A stretch of DNA of 52,862 nucleotides from Paludibacteraceae bacterium (GCA_017483945.1 JAFUUE010000057.1:1-52862), one strand, 5' to 3'. Shown: positions 15,291 to 23,357, counted from the stretch's first letter. The notes: generated from the sequence alone by a model not told the origin. A program made the numbers and translations.

Positions 15291-16574
15291 TTATCTTATC
15301 TTGAGTGTGAGGATGGTGAGGGCCGCGAGGATGAGTGTGACGATGCAGAAGCGGAGGACAATCTTGGTCTCGTGGTGCAGTTCGGGGCTGCCTTTGAGCA
15401 GGATGGAGCATGTGGGGTCATTGCGCAGGACCTGCTCCACGGATGTGCGGAAATGGTCGTGCAGCGGGGCGCGTTTCCATACACGGACATGGCGCCCGCG
15501 GCCTTTGTAGAACTTATAGACCTGCGTCTGGACGATGACGCTGACGCTCTCCATGAGGAAGATGCCGCAGAGCAGGGGCACCATGAGCTCCTTGTGGATG
15601 ACCATAGCGCATACACCGATGATGCCGCCGACGGTGAGGCTGCCCGTGTCGCCGAGGAAGACCTGGGCGGGGAACCCGTTCCACCAGAGGTAGCCGACGA
15701 GCGCGCCGACGAAGGAGGCGAGGAAGACGACGAGCTCCTCGCTGCCGGGGATATACATGACGTCGAAATACTCGGCCCAGACGACGCTGCCGCTGGTGTA
15801 GGCGAGTATGAGTAGCGCGATGCCGATGATGGCGGAGTTGCCGGCGCACATGCCGTCCATGCCGTCGTTGAGGTTGGCACCGTTGCTGACAGCCGCCACG
15901 ACGAAGACGGTCAGCAGGACGAAGAATATCCATCCGGCGCGGTACTTGTTGTCCTCGCCGAGGAAGGAGAAGAGGTCGGCGTAGTTGAAGTTATGGTGCT
16001 TGACGAAGGGGATGGTGGTCTGCGTGGACTTGATTTCCGGGGTCTTCTCCACGCGGACGATGTTGTTCTCGATACGGCTGGTCACCACCTCGTTCATCGA
16101 CACGGCGGGCGAGAAGCGCAGAGTGAGTCCGACGATGAGTCCGAGCGTGACCTGGCCGGCTATCTTAATCCAGCCGTTCAGGCCGTCCTTGTTGCGGCGG
16201 AAGGTCTTGATATAGTCGTCCGCAAAGCCGAGTGCGCCCATCAGAAGCGTGGTGATGAGCATGAGCAACATGTAGATATTGTTGAGTTTGCCGAGCAGCA
16301 GGCAGGGGATGAGTATCGCCGCGATGACGATGAGTCCGCCCATGGTCGGGACACCCTTCTTACCGACATTGAAGGGGTCGGTCTTCTCGTCGCGTTGGGT
16401 CTCGGAGATATTGTGCCGCCGCATGTAGCGGATGAACCAACCGCCGAAGCGTATGCTGACGAAGAGGGCGATGACGCCGGCCGTGATAGCGCGGAACGAG
16501 ATATAGGTGAACAGGCGTGCGCCGGACAGATGCCCGTAGGCGGTAGTGAGATAATCGAAGAGGTGATATAACAT
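15291..16574 (-). CDS. mraY: Phospho-N-acetylmuramoyl-pentapeptide transferase
   Basis: The 427-residue, ten-helix membrane enzyme makes lipid I from UDP-MurNAc-pentapeptide and undecaprenyl phosphate. Motifs seen are KKGVPTMGGLIV, LGFADDYIKTFRRNKDGLNG (Asp-Asp motif), ANLNDGMDGMCAG, and GDTGSLTVGG. It is longer than E. coli MraY (360 residues) because of an insert of about 60 residues around RIENNIVRVEKTPEIKSTQT, which I recall as typical of Bacteroidota. The His motif near the end reads APLHDHFRT where many MraY proteins have HHH. It lies between the ion-channel gene and murD. Confidence 0.95.
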   Translation of the reverse strand: MLYHLFDYLTTAYGHLSGARLFTYISFRAITAGVIALFVSIRFGGWFIRYMRRHNISETQRDEKTDPFNVGKKGVPTMGGLIVIAAILIPCLLLGKLNNIYMLLMLITTLLMGALGFADDYIKTFRRNKDGLNGWIKIAGQVTLGLIVGLTLRFSPAVSMNEVVTSRIENNIVRVEKTPEIKSTQTTIPFVKHHNFNYADLFSFLGEDNKYRAGWIFFVLLTVFVVAAVSNGANLNDGMDGMCAGNSAIIGIALLILAYTSGSVVWAEYFDVMYIPGSEELVVFLASFVGALVGYLWWNGFPAQVFLGDTGSLTVGGIIGVCAMVIHKELMVPLLCGIFLMESVSVIVQTQVYKFYKGRGRHVRVWKRAPLHDHFRTSVEQVLRNDPTCSILLKGSPELHHETKIVLRFCIVTLILAALTILTLKIR

Positions 16575-16589
16575 GACAGGTTGTATTAG

Positions 16590-17390
16590 TTACTTGGTTT
16601 TCAGTAGTTCATGCAGTTCGTCGAGTTGCTGCTCCAGGCGGGTCTGCTGCTGTTCGAGCCGGTCCAGTTGCTCCTTGACATCATCGTTGTTATCCGCCAC
16701 CATGGCGTCCACGAAGACCGAGTTGAGGAAGGACATACCCAGTATGCCGAAAGCGCCGAGCAGCATGCAGAAATAGAGGCGTGTGAGGCGTCCCATGAGC
16801 GGAGAGGTGGTAGCGGCGATGGCGTCCGGTATCTCGTACCAGCCCTCCACGGTGAAGATGCGGAAGACCGAATAGATGGACCGCAGGGGCGTCTCGAAGT
16901 ACTCGGGCGCCGCCTCGCGGTAGAGGCTGCAGTTGATTAGGCCGAAGAGTATGATGAGCACGCCGAAACAGATGAGCACGACACCGGAGTCGCGCAGCGC
17001 GCGCCGGAGACCTTGCCCCAACTGCACGATGTTGGGGAAGAAGTGGAAGATACGGAGGAAGCGTATCACGCGGAGGAGTCGCAGGGTGATGATGGCTGAG
17101 AAATTGAAGGCCGTGAGGTCCAGGAAAGGCATCACCAACGAGGGGAGCGAGAGTAGGACCAGACATCCGTCCAGCCGGTTCCAACCGTCGCGCCAGTAGC
17201 CGGCAACCCCATAGGTCAGGTGCTTGAAGACCATCTCCAGCAGGAAGAAGAGCGTGCAGACGATATCGAGCGCAAGCAGTGCCGGGTAGTTGATACCCGA
17301 TTCCTGCAGGTAGATAATCACCGAGTTAACCAGAATGACCGCGAGTATGACGTGGTCGTTGAGGAATATCTTGTTGAGGAGTCGTCTCAT
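16590..17390 (-). CDS. Single-domain voltage-gated ion channel (ion transport family)
   Basis: The 266-residue protein has six membrane segments. S4 carries arginines at every third position (R104, R107, R110, R113). The pore helix and filter read FRIFTVEGWYEIP (T180-W184), comparable to the TLESW filter of bacterial sodium channels such as NaChBac. The C-terminus (about 236-263) is a Leu-heptad coiled coil (QLDRLEQQQTRLEQQLDELH) that would tetramerise the channel. The glutamate in the filter suggests cation (Na+ or Ca2+) passage; this is inference. It lies 17 bp after murE and 15 bp before mraY, squarely inside the cell-wall operon, so it should be co-expressed with division genes. Confidence 0.85.
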   Translation of the reverse strand: MRRLLNKIFLNDHVILAVILVNSVIIYLQESGINYPALLALDIVCTLFFLLEMVFKHLTYGVAGYWRDGWNRLDGCLVLLSLPSLVMPFLDLTAFNFSAIITLRLLRVIRFLRIFHFFPNIVQLGQGLRRALRDSGVVLICFGVLIILFGLINCSLYREAAPEYFETPLRSIYSVFRIFTVEGWYEIPDAIAATTSPLMGRLTRLYFCMLLGAFGILGMSFLNSVFVDAMVADNNDDVKEQLDRLEQQQTRLEQQLDELHELLKTK

Positions 17391-17407
17391 GGGCTTCGGG
17401 GGTGGGG

Positions 17408-18862
17408 TTAGATGTATAGGCGGACCTGCTCGTGGTCGTCGAAGTGGTGCTTGACGCCGCGGATAATCTGGTAGTCCTCATGCCCCTTGCCGGCCACGAG
17501 GATGACGTCGCCGGGGCGGGCGAGGGTGCAGGCGGTCTGGATAGCGGCCGCGCGGTCCTCGATGACGAGTGTGGCGCGCAACTCGTCGGGCGTGAGACCA
17601 TCGGTCATGTCCTTGAGTATAGCGCGTGGCTCCTCGTCACGAGGGTTGTCGGAGGTGAGGATGAGTTGTTCGCTGCCCTGCTTGGCTATCTGCGCCATCA
17701 TGGGGCGCTTGCCTTTGTCGCGGTTGCCGCCGCATCCGACGACCGTGATAAGCCGGGCCTCGGGCTTCTTAATCTCGCGGATGGTGCGGATGACGTTGTC
17801 CACCGCGTCGGGCGTATGGGCGTAATCGACGATGGCCGTCCAGCCCTTGGGACTATGGATGGTCTCGAAGCGCCCGTTGACCGGCGTGAGGGTCGAGAGC
17901 ACCCGCAGCACCTCCAACTCGTCGAAGCCCAGGCAGCGCGCCGCGCCGTAGATACACAGCAGGTTGCTCACGTTGAAGCGCCCGACCAGAGGAACAAAGA
18001 CCTCATGGCCGTTGATATTGAGCAGCATGCCGTCAAAGCCCTCCTCGAGTATCTGCGCCTTGTAGTCCGCCATGGTGCGGGTCGAGTAGGTGCGGATGGT
18101 CGCGCGGCAGTTCTGGGTCATGACCAGACCGTTCTTGTCGTCCTTGTTGGTCACGGCAAAGGCGGTCTTGGGCAGCTCGTCGAAGAGGCGTTTCTTCGTG
18201 TCGCGGTAGTTGTCGAACGTCTTATGGTAGTCGATATGGTCGCGTGTGAGGTTGGTGAAGAGTGCCCCGTCGAAGTCGAGTCCGGCTATGCGCTGCTGCG
18301 CGATGGCGTGGCTGCTGACTTCCATGAAGGCGTAGGTGCATCCCTTGGCCACCATGCGGGCAAGCAACTCGTTGAGCTCTAGCGCGTCGGGCGTCGTGTG
18401 AGTGGCCGCCACCGCCTCGTCGTCGATATAGTTGACCACGGTGGAGAGCAGGCCGCCCCGGTGCCCCATCGCGCGTGTGAGTTTATAGAGGAGTGTGGCA
18501 ATAGTCGTCTTGCCGTTGGTGCCGGTCACGCCGACAAGCGTCAGGTGGCGCGACGGCTCCCCGAACCAGCGTGAGGCCAACAGCCCCAGCGCGCGGTCCG
18601 TGTCGGGCACCAAGATATAGGTCGTGCCCGCGGACGGCTCAGCAGGCATATACGCGGGATTACTCAGCACCACGGCCGCGGCTCCCTTGCTCACGCAGCC
18701 GCTGATGAAGGTGTGCCCGTCCACGGCGGTGCCGACCTGCGCCACGAACAGGTCCCTCGCCTCGATACGGCGGCTGTCGAAATGCAGACTACGGATGTCA
18801 ATATCGGTGGGGCCGAGCACCTGAAGCGGCTCGATGGCTGTGAGGAGTTGATGGAGAAACAT
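17408..18862 (-). CDS. murE: UDP-N-acetylmuramoyl-tripeptide synthetase, DAP-adding type
   Basis: The 484-residue ligase has the N-terminal Mur domain (IRSLHFDSRRIEARDLFVA), the P-loop VGVTGTNGKTTIATLL near residue 115, EVSSHAIAQQRIAGLDFD and NLTRDHIDYH. The C-terminal ligase domain has TSDNPRDEEP. The DNPR motif is the known signature for meso-diaminopimelate as substrate, so the cell wall is predicted to be the DAP type. The length is normal. It lies 10 bp after ftsI and is followed by the ion-channel gene. Confidence 0.95.
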   Translation of the reverse strand: MFLHQLLTAIEPLQVLGPTDIDIRSLHFDSRRIEARDLFVAQVGTAVDGHTFISGCVSKGAAAVVLSNPAYMPAEPSAGTTYILVPDTDRALGLLASRWFGEPSRHLTLVGVTGTNGKTTIATLLYKLTRAMGHRGGLLSTVVNYIDDEAVAATHTTPDALELNELLARMVAKGCTYAFMEVSSHAIAQQRIAGLDFDGALFTNLTRDHIDYHKTFDNYRDTKKRLFDELPKTAFAVTNKDDKNGLVMTQNCRATIRTYSTRTMADYKAQILEEGFDGMLLNINGHEVFVPLVGRFNVSNLLCIYGAARCLGFDELEVLRVLSTLTPVNGRFETIHSPKGWTAIVDYAHTPDAVDNVIRTIREIKKPEARLITVVGCGGNRDKGKRPMMAQIAKQGSEQLILTSDNPRDEEPRAILKDMTDGLTPDELRATLVIEDRAAAIQTACTLARPGDVILVAGKGHEDYQIIRGVKHHFDDHEQVRLYI

Positions 18863-18872
18863 AGGCAGAGTA

Positions 18873-20669
18873 TTAGCGTTTTTCGAATATCAGTTGGTGA
18901 TTGCGGATGCGGTAACAACCGGCATACGCGATGGTCTTCTCGGCTATCTGGCGCACCACGGAGCCGCAGTCCATACCCGCATCGTAGCCGTAGCGCGTGG
19001 GGTGCTCAATGACGCAGATACAGGTGTATTGAGGGTTCTCCTCGGGGAAGTAACCGACGAAGGTCATGCGGTGCTGGCGGCTCTGGTAGCGACCGTTGCG
19101 GATGAGCTGGGCCGTGCCGGTCTTGCCGGCTATGTGCACCAGGTCCGACTGCGCCTTGCGCATGCCCCACGGGTTGACGGACGCCGTGCCGAGTTGATTA
19201 TCCCATACCACATCGTGCAGCGCCCCGCGTATGTCGCGCAGCGTGCGCGACTTGCACAGCGACGACTTGACCGTCTCCGTCTCGTAGGTGCGGAGCGTTC
19301 CCTCGCTGTCGCGCACCTCGCTGACCATGTAGGGCCGTATCATGCGGCCGTTGTTGGCGATACCGTTGTAGAACATGAGTATCTGCATCGGGGTCAGCTC
19401 GACGGAGTAGCCGTAAGACATCTTGCTGAGGGTGACCGTATCGCGCGGGATGTCGATGCGTGCGCGGTGCGCACCGGGTATCTCGCAATAGAGGCTGTCC
19501 ATCAGCCCCATGTTACGGATGCGGTTGACGAACTTCTTGGCGCTGCCCTCATATCCCTGTGTGATAATCTTGGCCAGCGCGATGTTCGAACTGATAGCCA
19601 GCGCACTGCGTACGGAGAGCACCGTATCTTTCGGATGGGCGTCGCGGTGGTTGATGCCCAGGTAGTTCCATCCGTTGCGATAGACGGTGATGGTGTCGTC
19701 TATATCGACCTTGCCGTCGTCGAGCGCGGCCATGAGGGCGATAGTCTTGAAGGTGGAGCCCGGCTCGATGCGCGTGACGGCATGGTTGAACTGTTCGCTG
19801 TAGGTGCCGTCCTCGCATCGGTCGAGGTTGCTGATGGCCTTGATGCGACCCGTCTGAGTCTCCATCAGGATACAGCAGCCCCAGTCCGCACCCGTATATT
19901 CGAGCCGGTGGCGGAGGGCCGTCTCGGTTATGTCCTGCAGGTTGGCATCCAGCGTCGTCACGATGTCCAGTCCGTCCTCCGCTTCCTCCACCGTGATGTC
20001 TTCCCACCGGTTGCCTATCTTCTGACGCGTGCTCATGCCGTCGCGGCCGCGCAGCTCTGTGTTGAACCGGGCCTCCAGACCCGTCGTGCCGTTGCCCGTG
20101 TCGATATTGACCGCACCTATCGTGCGGCTTGCCAGACTGCCGAACGGCTTGATACGCAGCGGCAGCGGGTTGAATGTGATGCCGCTGACATTCTTGCCGC
20201 GACGCACCAGCGGGAGCTGCTCTATCTGCTGCTTCTGCAGGTAGTTGATGCGGCGTTTGCTGAGACGGACGCTGCGCTTGCGCTCGCGGTGCGCTTGTGT
20301 GAGCAGACGACGGTACTCGTCCGGAGTGCGGTCGTCAATGATGCGACTCAGCGCCAGAGACAGACTGTCCACATGCAGCAGGAAGAGCGAGTCTTTGTTG
20401 GCATGCAGCGGCTCTACAGCTGCGTCCATATAGACGATATACTGCGGCATGCTGCTGGCCAGGATGCGCCCGTCCGCGTCCAGTATATTGCCGCGCGTGG
20501 CACGGATGGCGCGGTCTGTCTGCACCTGCCCCTCCGCGATGTTCAGCCAACGCTCGCGGTCGCGCGTCTGCAGATGGATAATCTGAATAATGACACCCAG
20601 AAAGCCCATCGCTATCAACAGAAAGATGACAGCAAAGCGCAGGACGGTTATTTTCTGGTTGTCACTCAT
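18873..20669 (-). CDS. ftsI: Septal peptidoglycan transpeptidase (PBP3/FtsI), no PASTA domain
   Basis: The 598-residue class B penicillin-binding protein has one N-terminal membrane helix (VIFLLIAMGFLGVIIQII), the dimerisation region (RATRGNILDADGRILASS) and the transpeptidase domain. Active-site motifs are S305-x-x-K (GSTFKT), S360-S-N and K516-T-G. It cross-links septal peptidoglycan as partner of FtsW. The protein ends about 60 residues after the KTG motif, without the PASTA domain that I recall in many Bacteroidota FtsI proteins. The start gives an ATGA overlap with the stop of ftsL. The end is not disturbed by a frameshift that I can see. Confidence 0.93.
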   Translation of the reverse strand: MSDNQKITVLRFAVIFLLIAMGFLGVIIQIIHLQTRDRERWLNIAEGQVQTDRAIRATRGNILDADGRILASSMPQYIVYMDAAVEPLHANKDSLFLLHVDSLSLALSRIIDDRTPDEYRRLLTQAHRERKRSVRLSKRRINYLQKQQIEQLPLVRRGKNVSGITFNPLPLRIKPFGSLASRTIGAVNIDTGNGTTGLEARFNTELRGRDGMSTRQKIGNRWEDITVEEAEDGLDIVTTLDANLQDITETALRHRLEYTGADWGCCILMETQTGRIKAISNLDRCEDGTYSEQFNHAVTRIEPGSTFKTIALMAALDDGKVDIDDTITVYRNGWNYLGINHRDAHPKDTVLSVRSALAISSNIALAKIITQGYEGSAKKFVNRIRNMGLMDSLYCEIPGAHRARIDIPRDTVTLSKMSYGYSVELTPMQILMFYNGIANNGRMIRPYMVSEVRDSEGTLRTYETETVKSSLCKSRTLRDIRGALHDVVWDNQLGTASVNPWGMRKAQSDLVHIAGKTGTAQLIRNGRYQSRQHRMTFVGYFPEENPQYTCICVIEHPTRYGYDAGMDCGSVVRQIAEKTIAYAGCYRIRNHQLIFEKR

Positions 20670-20980
20670 CGTATCTCGGTTACAGGTGTCGTGTTCTCAC
20701 GCAGACGGCTCCCCTGCTCACGCAGTTGCTCCGCTATCTGCGACTGACGCGTCTGGCGCATCTGCTCCGTGGACAGCGTCAGGTAGCGGAAGCGCAGGTC
20801 CTTCAACTCGGCGCGCGCGTCGCTCAGACGGTGCTGCTGCTTGGCGGAGTTATACCCCGCAAAGATATAGATAAAGACCAGCACAACAATCAGCCCAATC
20901 AGTTTGTACTGCTTGCGCACGATGTCACGGCGGAACACTTCGCCGCTCAGCCATGACTGTATGACGCTGGTCTTCTTCAT
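20666..20980 (-). CDS. ftsL: FtsL-like division protein
   Basis: The 104-residue bitopic protein has a basic cytoplasmic N-terminus, one membrane helix (LIGLIVVLVFIYIFAGY) and a periplasmic coiled coil (LSDARAELKDLRFRYLTLSTEQMRQTRQ). Position, size and topology match FtsL, although the sequence itself is poorly conserved. FtsL bridges FtsQ/FtsB and FtsW/FtsI in the divisome. It overlaps rsmH and ftsI by ATGA on both sides, so the three are translationally coupled. Confidence 0.85.
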   Translation of the reverse strand: MKKTSVIQSWLSGEVFRRDIVRKQYKLIGLIVVLVFIYIFAGYNSAKQQHRLSDARAELKDLRFRYLTLSTEQMRQTRQSQIAEQLREQGSRLRENTTPVTEIR

Positions 20981-21873
20981 ATTTTCTGTGCTACGCGCAA
21001 CTTGGCGCTGCGGCTGCGCGGATTGGCCGCCACCTCCTCGGCCGAGGCCGTGAGACCCTTCTCCAACAGCCGGAACGGGGTGAGTATATTGCCGTAGAAA
21101 TCTTTCTCGATGACACCCTCTATATTACCCGCGCGGAGGAAGTTCTTCACGATGCGGTCCTCCAGCGAATGGTAGGTCAGTATGGCGATACGACCGCCCG
21201 GACGCAGCAGACGCAGCGACGATGTCAGCATCTCGCGCAGGGCACCTAACTCATCGTTGACCTCGATGCGCAAGGCCTGAAAAGCCACGGTCTGCGTGTG
21301 CTTGTCGTTGCCCAGCAGCTCCGCCAACTGCGTCGTGCGCAGTATCGGCGCACTGCTGCGCGCCTGAACAATACGGCGGGCCAGCACGCGGGCGTTGCGC
21401 AACTCGCCGTACAGGTAGAGCACATCGGCCAACTGGGCCTCCGAATAACTGTTCACCACGTCCGCCGCCGTGCGACCGGCACGACGATTCATGCGCATGT
21501 CCAGAGGCGCATCAAAACGGAAGGAGAAACCACGCTCCGGGTCGTCGAAATGATGGAAACTGACACCCAGGTCCGCCAGGATGCCGTCCACTGCCGTCAC
21601 ACCGTAGTAATCCATGAAGTTGGACAGGTAGCGGAAGTTGCTGTGCACGAACTGCCAGTGGCTGTTCCCGCGGAACTCCTCGCCCGCATGGTGGTAGGCG
21701 TCCAGGTCCTGGTCGAACGAATACAGACGCCCCCCTTCGCCTAACTGCTGCAGTATGGCACGGCTGTGACCGCCGCCGCCGAACGTCAGGTCCACATACG
21801 TGCCGTCTGACCGGACGGCCAGACCGGCAAGCGTCTCATTCAACAGGGCGGGTATGTGGTAAGGGGTATCCAT
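20977..21873 (-). CDS. rsmH: 16S rRNA (cytosine-1402-N4)-methyltransferase
   Basis: The 298-residue enzyme methylates C1402 in the decoding site. Signatures are YHIPALLNETLAGL, the SAM motif YVDLTFGGGGHSRAIL, ILADLGVSFHHFDDPERGFSFRFDAPLDMRM, and RIAILTYHSLEDRIVKNF. I chose the ATG at 21873, which overlaps the mraZ stop as TGATG; a GTG one codon upstream is possible. It is the second gene of the cluster. Confidence 0.95.
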   Translation of the reverse strand: MDTPYHIPALLNETLAGLAVRSDGTYVDLTFGGGGHSRAILQQLGEGGRLYSFDQDLDAYHHAGEEFRGNSHWQFVHSNFRYLSNFMDYYGVTAVDGILADLGVSFHHFDDPERGFSFRFDAPLDMRMNRRAGRTAADVVNSYSEAQLADVLYLYGELRNARVLARRIVQARSSAPILRTTQLAELLGNDKHTQTVAFQALRIEVNDELGALREMLTSSLRLLRPGGRIAILTYHSLEDRIVKNFLRAGNIEGVIEKDFYGNILTPFRLLEKGLTASAEEVAANPRSRSAKLRVAQKI

Positions 21874-22352
21874 CACTTCTGACTCTCTATCTTAGACTTC
21901 CGGCTCTCTGCCATCTTCGTACGTATGCGTGCAGCCATGTCACGCGGGTCGGACTTCTTCGACTCAAAGACAGACGGGTTCCACAGCGCAAAGCGGTCCA
22001 GCATACCCACAAACACAGCATCCTGCTGCGCATTGATGTTCTCCAGGTTCTTGCGCTGGAGCAGCACGCGACCTTGAGAGTCCGGCTCCAGAAACTCCGC
22101 ATCGGACATGAACTGCATCAGCAGCAACTGGTCTTCCGGATCCCATTCGTCCAGCGTGTTGCGCAGTTCGCTTACCTTGGCGTTCCACACCTGCTCCGGG
22201 TAGAATATCAGGCACTCATTATCCGTATCACGACGCATAACCAGACGCATACTCTCGCCCTCGCTGAGTATCTTGCGATAGGCGGCGGGGATGAAGATAC
22301 GACCTTTCTCGTCCAACCGAGCCTCTATTTGTCCGATAAATGTTGAGTTCAT
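21873..22352 (-). CDS. mraZ: Transcriptional regulator MraZ
   Basis: The 159-residue protein (MNSTFIGQIEARLDEKGRIFIPAAYRKIL) has two SpoVT-AbrB-like domains (about residues 3-50 and 80-125). The second shows EFLEPDSQGRVLL. MraZ binds direct repeats upstream of its own operon and regulates the division cluster in other bacteria. The frame stays open far upstream, but that part encodes only the 33-bp repeat array and crosses the promoter, so the ATG at 22352 is the start. The last residues (AESRKSKIESQK) resemble the translation of the GTCGAAA repeat at 5742 and may be repeat-derived. Confidence 0.93.
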   Translation of the reverse strand: MNSTFIGQIEARLDEKGRIFIPAAYRKILSEGESMRLVMRRDTDNECLIFYPEQVWNAKVSELRNTLDEWDPEDQLLLMQFMSDAEFLEPDSQGRVLLQRKNLENINAQQDAVFVGMLDRFALWNPSVFESKKSDPRDMAARIRTKMAESRKSKIESQK

Positions 22353-22376
22353 AACAATTCTTCTGTTTCTTTGCGT

Positions 22377-22563
22377 CGCTATCCGGCGGCTATGAGTGTC
22401 TCTTTTGTTCGCTATCCGGTGGCTATAAGTGTTTCTTTTGCTCGCTATCCGGCAGCTATGAGTGTCTCTTTTGTTCGCTATCCGGCGGCTATGAGTGTTT
22501 CTTTTGCTCGCTATCCGGCAGCTATGAGTGTCTCTTTTGTTCGCTATCCGGCGGCTATAAGTG
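22377..22563. repeat. 33-bp tandem array in the mraZ leader
   Basis: Five full units (22377-22409, 22410-22442, 22443-22475, 22476-22508, 22509-22541) and a 22-bp partial. Odd and even units alternate slightly (GTCTCTTTTGTT versus GTTTCTTTTGCT), giving a 66-bp higher order. A stray piece (CGCTATCCGGCAGCAAGTG) lies at 22634-22652. The whole array falls in the 5' untranslated region of the mraZ mRNA. Confidence 0.97.
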
Positions 22564-22569
22564 AGTTCC

Positions 22570-22674
22570 GCATGGCCCCCGCCAAGAGCTTTGCTCGAAG
22601 GCGGAGAGCGGGCGGTAGGCCGAGCCCCGATGCCGCTATCCGGCAGCAAGTGCGAGGCTCTTACCGAACGCGAC
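22570..22674. repeat. Diverged long repeat, copy 1
   Basis: It begins GCATGGCCCCCG and ends CCGAACGCGAC. Between these it shares AGAGCTT/GAGCTT and CGGAGAGCGG with 23050-23163 in the same orientation. It lies in the 5' leader of mraZ and could fold into GC-rich stems. Confidence 0.7.
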
Positions 22675-22676
22675 TG

Positions 22677-22720
22677 CAAAGTTACAAAAAATATTTGATA
22701 TTTCACCACTTTTCCCCACA
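22677..22720 (-). promoter_or_regulatory. Promoter of the division cluster with a MraZ-box-like repeat
   Basis: The -7 element TAACTTTG is at 22684-22677 on the minus strand. Upstream, minus strand 22720-22701 contains TGGGG-AAAAG-TGGTG-AAA, two TGGKG pentamers with 10-bp spacing. This resembles the known MraZ-binding pattern of TGGGN repeats with 5-bp spacers. It overlaps the -33 region, where no clear TTTG exists, consistent with repression or autoregulation by MraZ. The resulting leader is about 315 nt. Confidence 0.7.
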
Positions 22721-22814
22721 AAAAAGTTATCAAAATACTTTTTTACAGGTTTTCAACATTTTGAGAAGCGAATAATTATCTAATAATCATTACAATATAC
22801 CGCTTTTTAACAAA

Positions 22815-22830
22815 GTGGGGAAAAGTGGTG
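22815..22830 (+). promoter_or_regulatory. Second MraZ-box-like site, opposite orientation
   Basis: GTGGGGAAAAGTGGTG here is a 16-bp exact inverted copy of the site in the mraZ promoter (22719-22704), about 95 bp away across an AT-rich stretch. No gene follows on the plus strand, so its purpose is unclear. Confidence 0.6.
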
Positions 22831-22855
22831 GAAAACTGCCCCGTCCGCCTCCTCT

Positions 22856-22921
22856 CGCACCTGCATCCCACGTACATCCCACCTGCGCCCCACCTGCGCC
22901 CCACCTGCGCCCCACCTGGGA
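22856..22921. repeat. Six tandem 11-bp repeats (CCCACCTGCGC type)
   Basis: The units start at 22856, 22867, 22878, 22889, 22900 and 22911. The middle three are identical and the outer ones diverge. The last unit runs directly into a reverse-oriented piece of the 44-bp palindromic element (22912-22940). Confidence 0.95.
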
Positions 22922-22939
22922 CGCGGGCGGCTCGCCCGC

Positions 22940-23005
22940 GATTCGCCGTCCCACGGCGACCTCATAGGCCACGATTCGCCGCCCCACGGCGACTTCACAG
23001 GCCAC
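22940..23005. repeat. Two 33-bp tandem units flanked by palindromic element pieces
   Basis: The units 22940-22972 and 22973-23005 begin GATTCGCCG and end AGGCCAC, with a few differences. Reverse-complement fragments of the 44-bp element flank or overlap them (22912-22940 and 22996-23017), as if the array grew inside one element copy. Confidence 0.9.
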
Positions 23006-23049
23006 GACTGCCACCTGAGACCATGCGGGCGGCTCCCCTGGATTCGCCC

Positions 23050-23163
23050 GCATGGCCCCCGAAAAAGAACTTGAGCTTGCGAAAGTTGTTTTTCGGAGAG
23101 CGGAGGCCTCGAGGACTTAATGCCACGCAGTGGCAGTCCGTGTCCGAGAGTGCCGAACGCGAC
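23050..23163. repeat. Diverged long repeat, copy 2
   Basis: The partner of 22570-22674: the same GCATGGCCCCCG start, CGGAGAGCGG middle and CCGAACGCGAC end, but with a different central hairpin sequence. Confidence 0.7.
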
Positions 23164-23174
23164 CCGTACTATTC

Positions 23175-23218
23175 CCGACGGCACACCGACGGCACACCGA
23201 CAGCACACCGACGGCAGA
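23175..23218. repeat. Four tandem 11-bp repeats (CCGACGGCACA type)
   Basis: The units are 23175-23185, 23186-23196, 23197-23207 and 23208-23218, with one to two differences. Confidence 0.95.
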
Positions 23219-23241
23219 GAGGAGCCCCACCCGTATCATCC

Positions 23242-23340
23242 CCGACGGATCCCCGACGGATCTCCGACGGATCTCCGACGGATCTCGGTACCCCACCCGT
23301 ACCGCCGCCGACGGTCGGCCGACGGTCGACCGACGGTCGA
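23242..23340. repeat. Two adjacent 11-bp arrays matching the insert in the RlmI-like gene
   Basis: Four CCGACGGATCT-type units (23242-23285) and three CCGACGGTCGA-type units (23308-23340). The same two arrays, with near-identical spacing and flanks, form most of the insertion at 6977-7080 in the methyltransferase gene, in reverse orientation and with three instead of four units in the first array. Confidence 0.95.
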
Positions 23341-23357
23341 CGCTACCATCAGGGCAC

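Noticed and set aside
18894..20747. Long open frame of 617 codons on the plus strand opposite ftsI
   Set aside because: It is antisense to a conserved gene with all active-site motifs, has no start context or recognisable domain, and reflects high GC content.
22377..22563. CRISPR-like regular repeats
   Set aside because: The units are contiguous without variable spacers and no cas gene is present, so it is a minisatellite and not a CRISPR array.
22353..22733. N-terminal extension of MraZ through the 33-bp repeats
   Set aside because: The extension would need a TTG start located upstream of the promoter -7 element, so it cannot be on the normal transcript.
22721..22815. Replication origin in the AT-rich stretch upstream of mraZ
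   Set aside because: No cluster of DnaA boxes and no dnaA or dnaN gene nearby.
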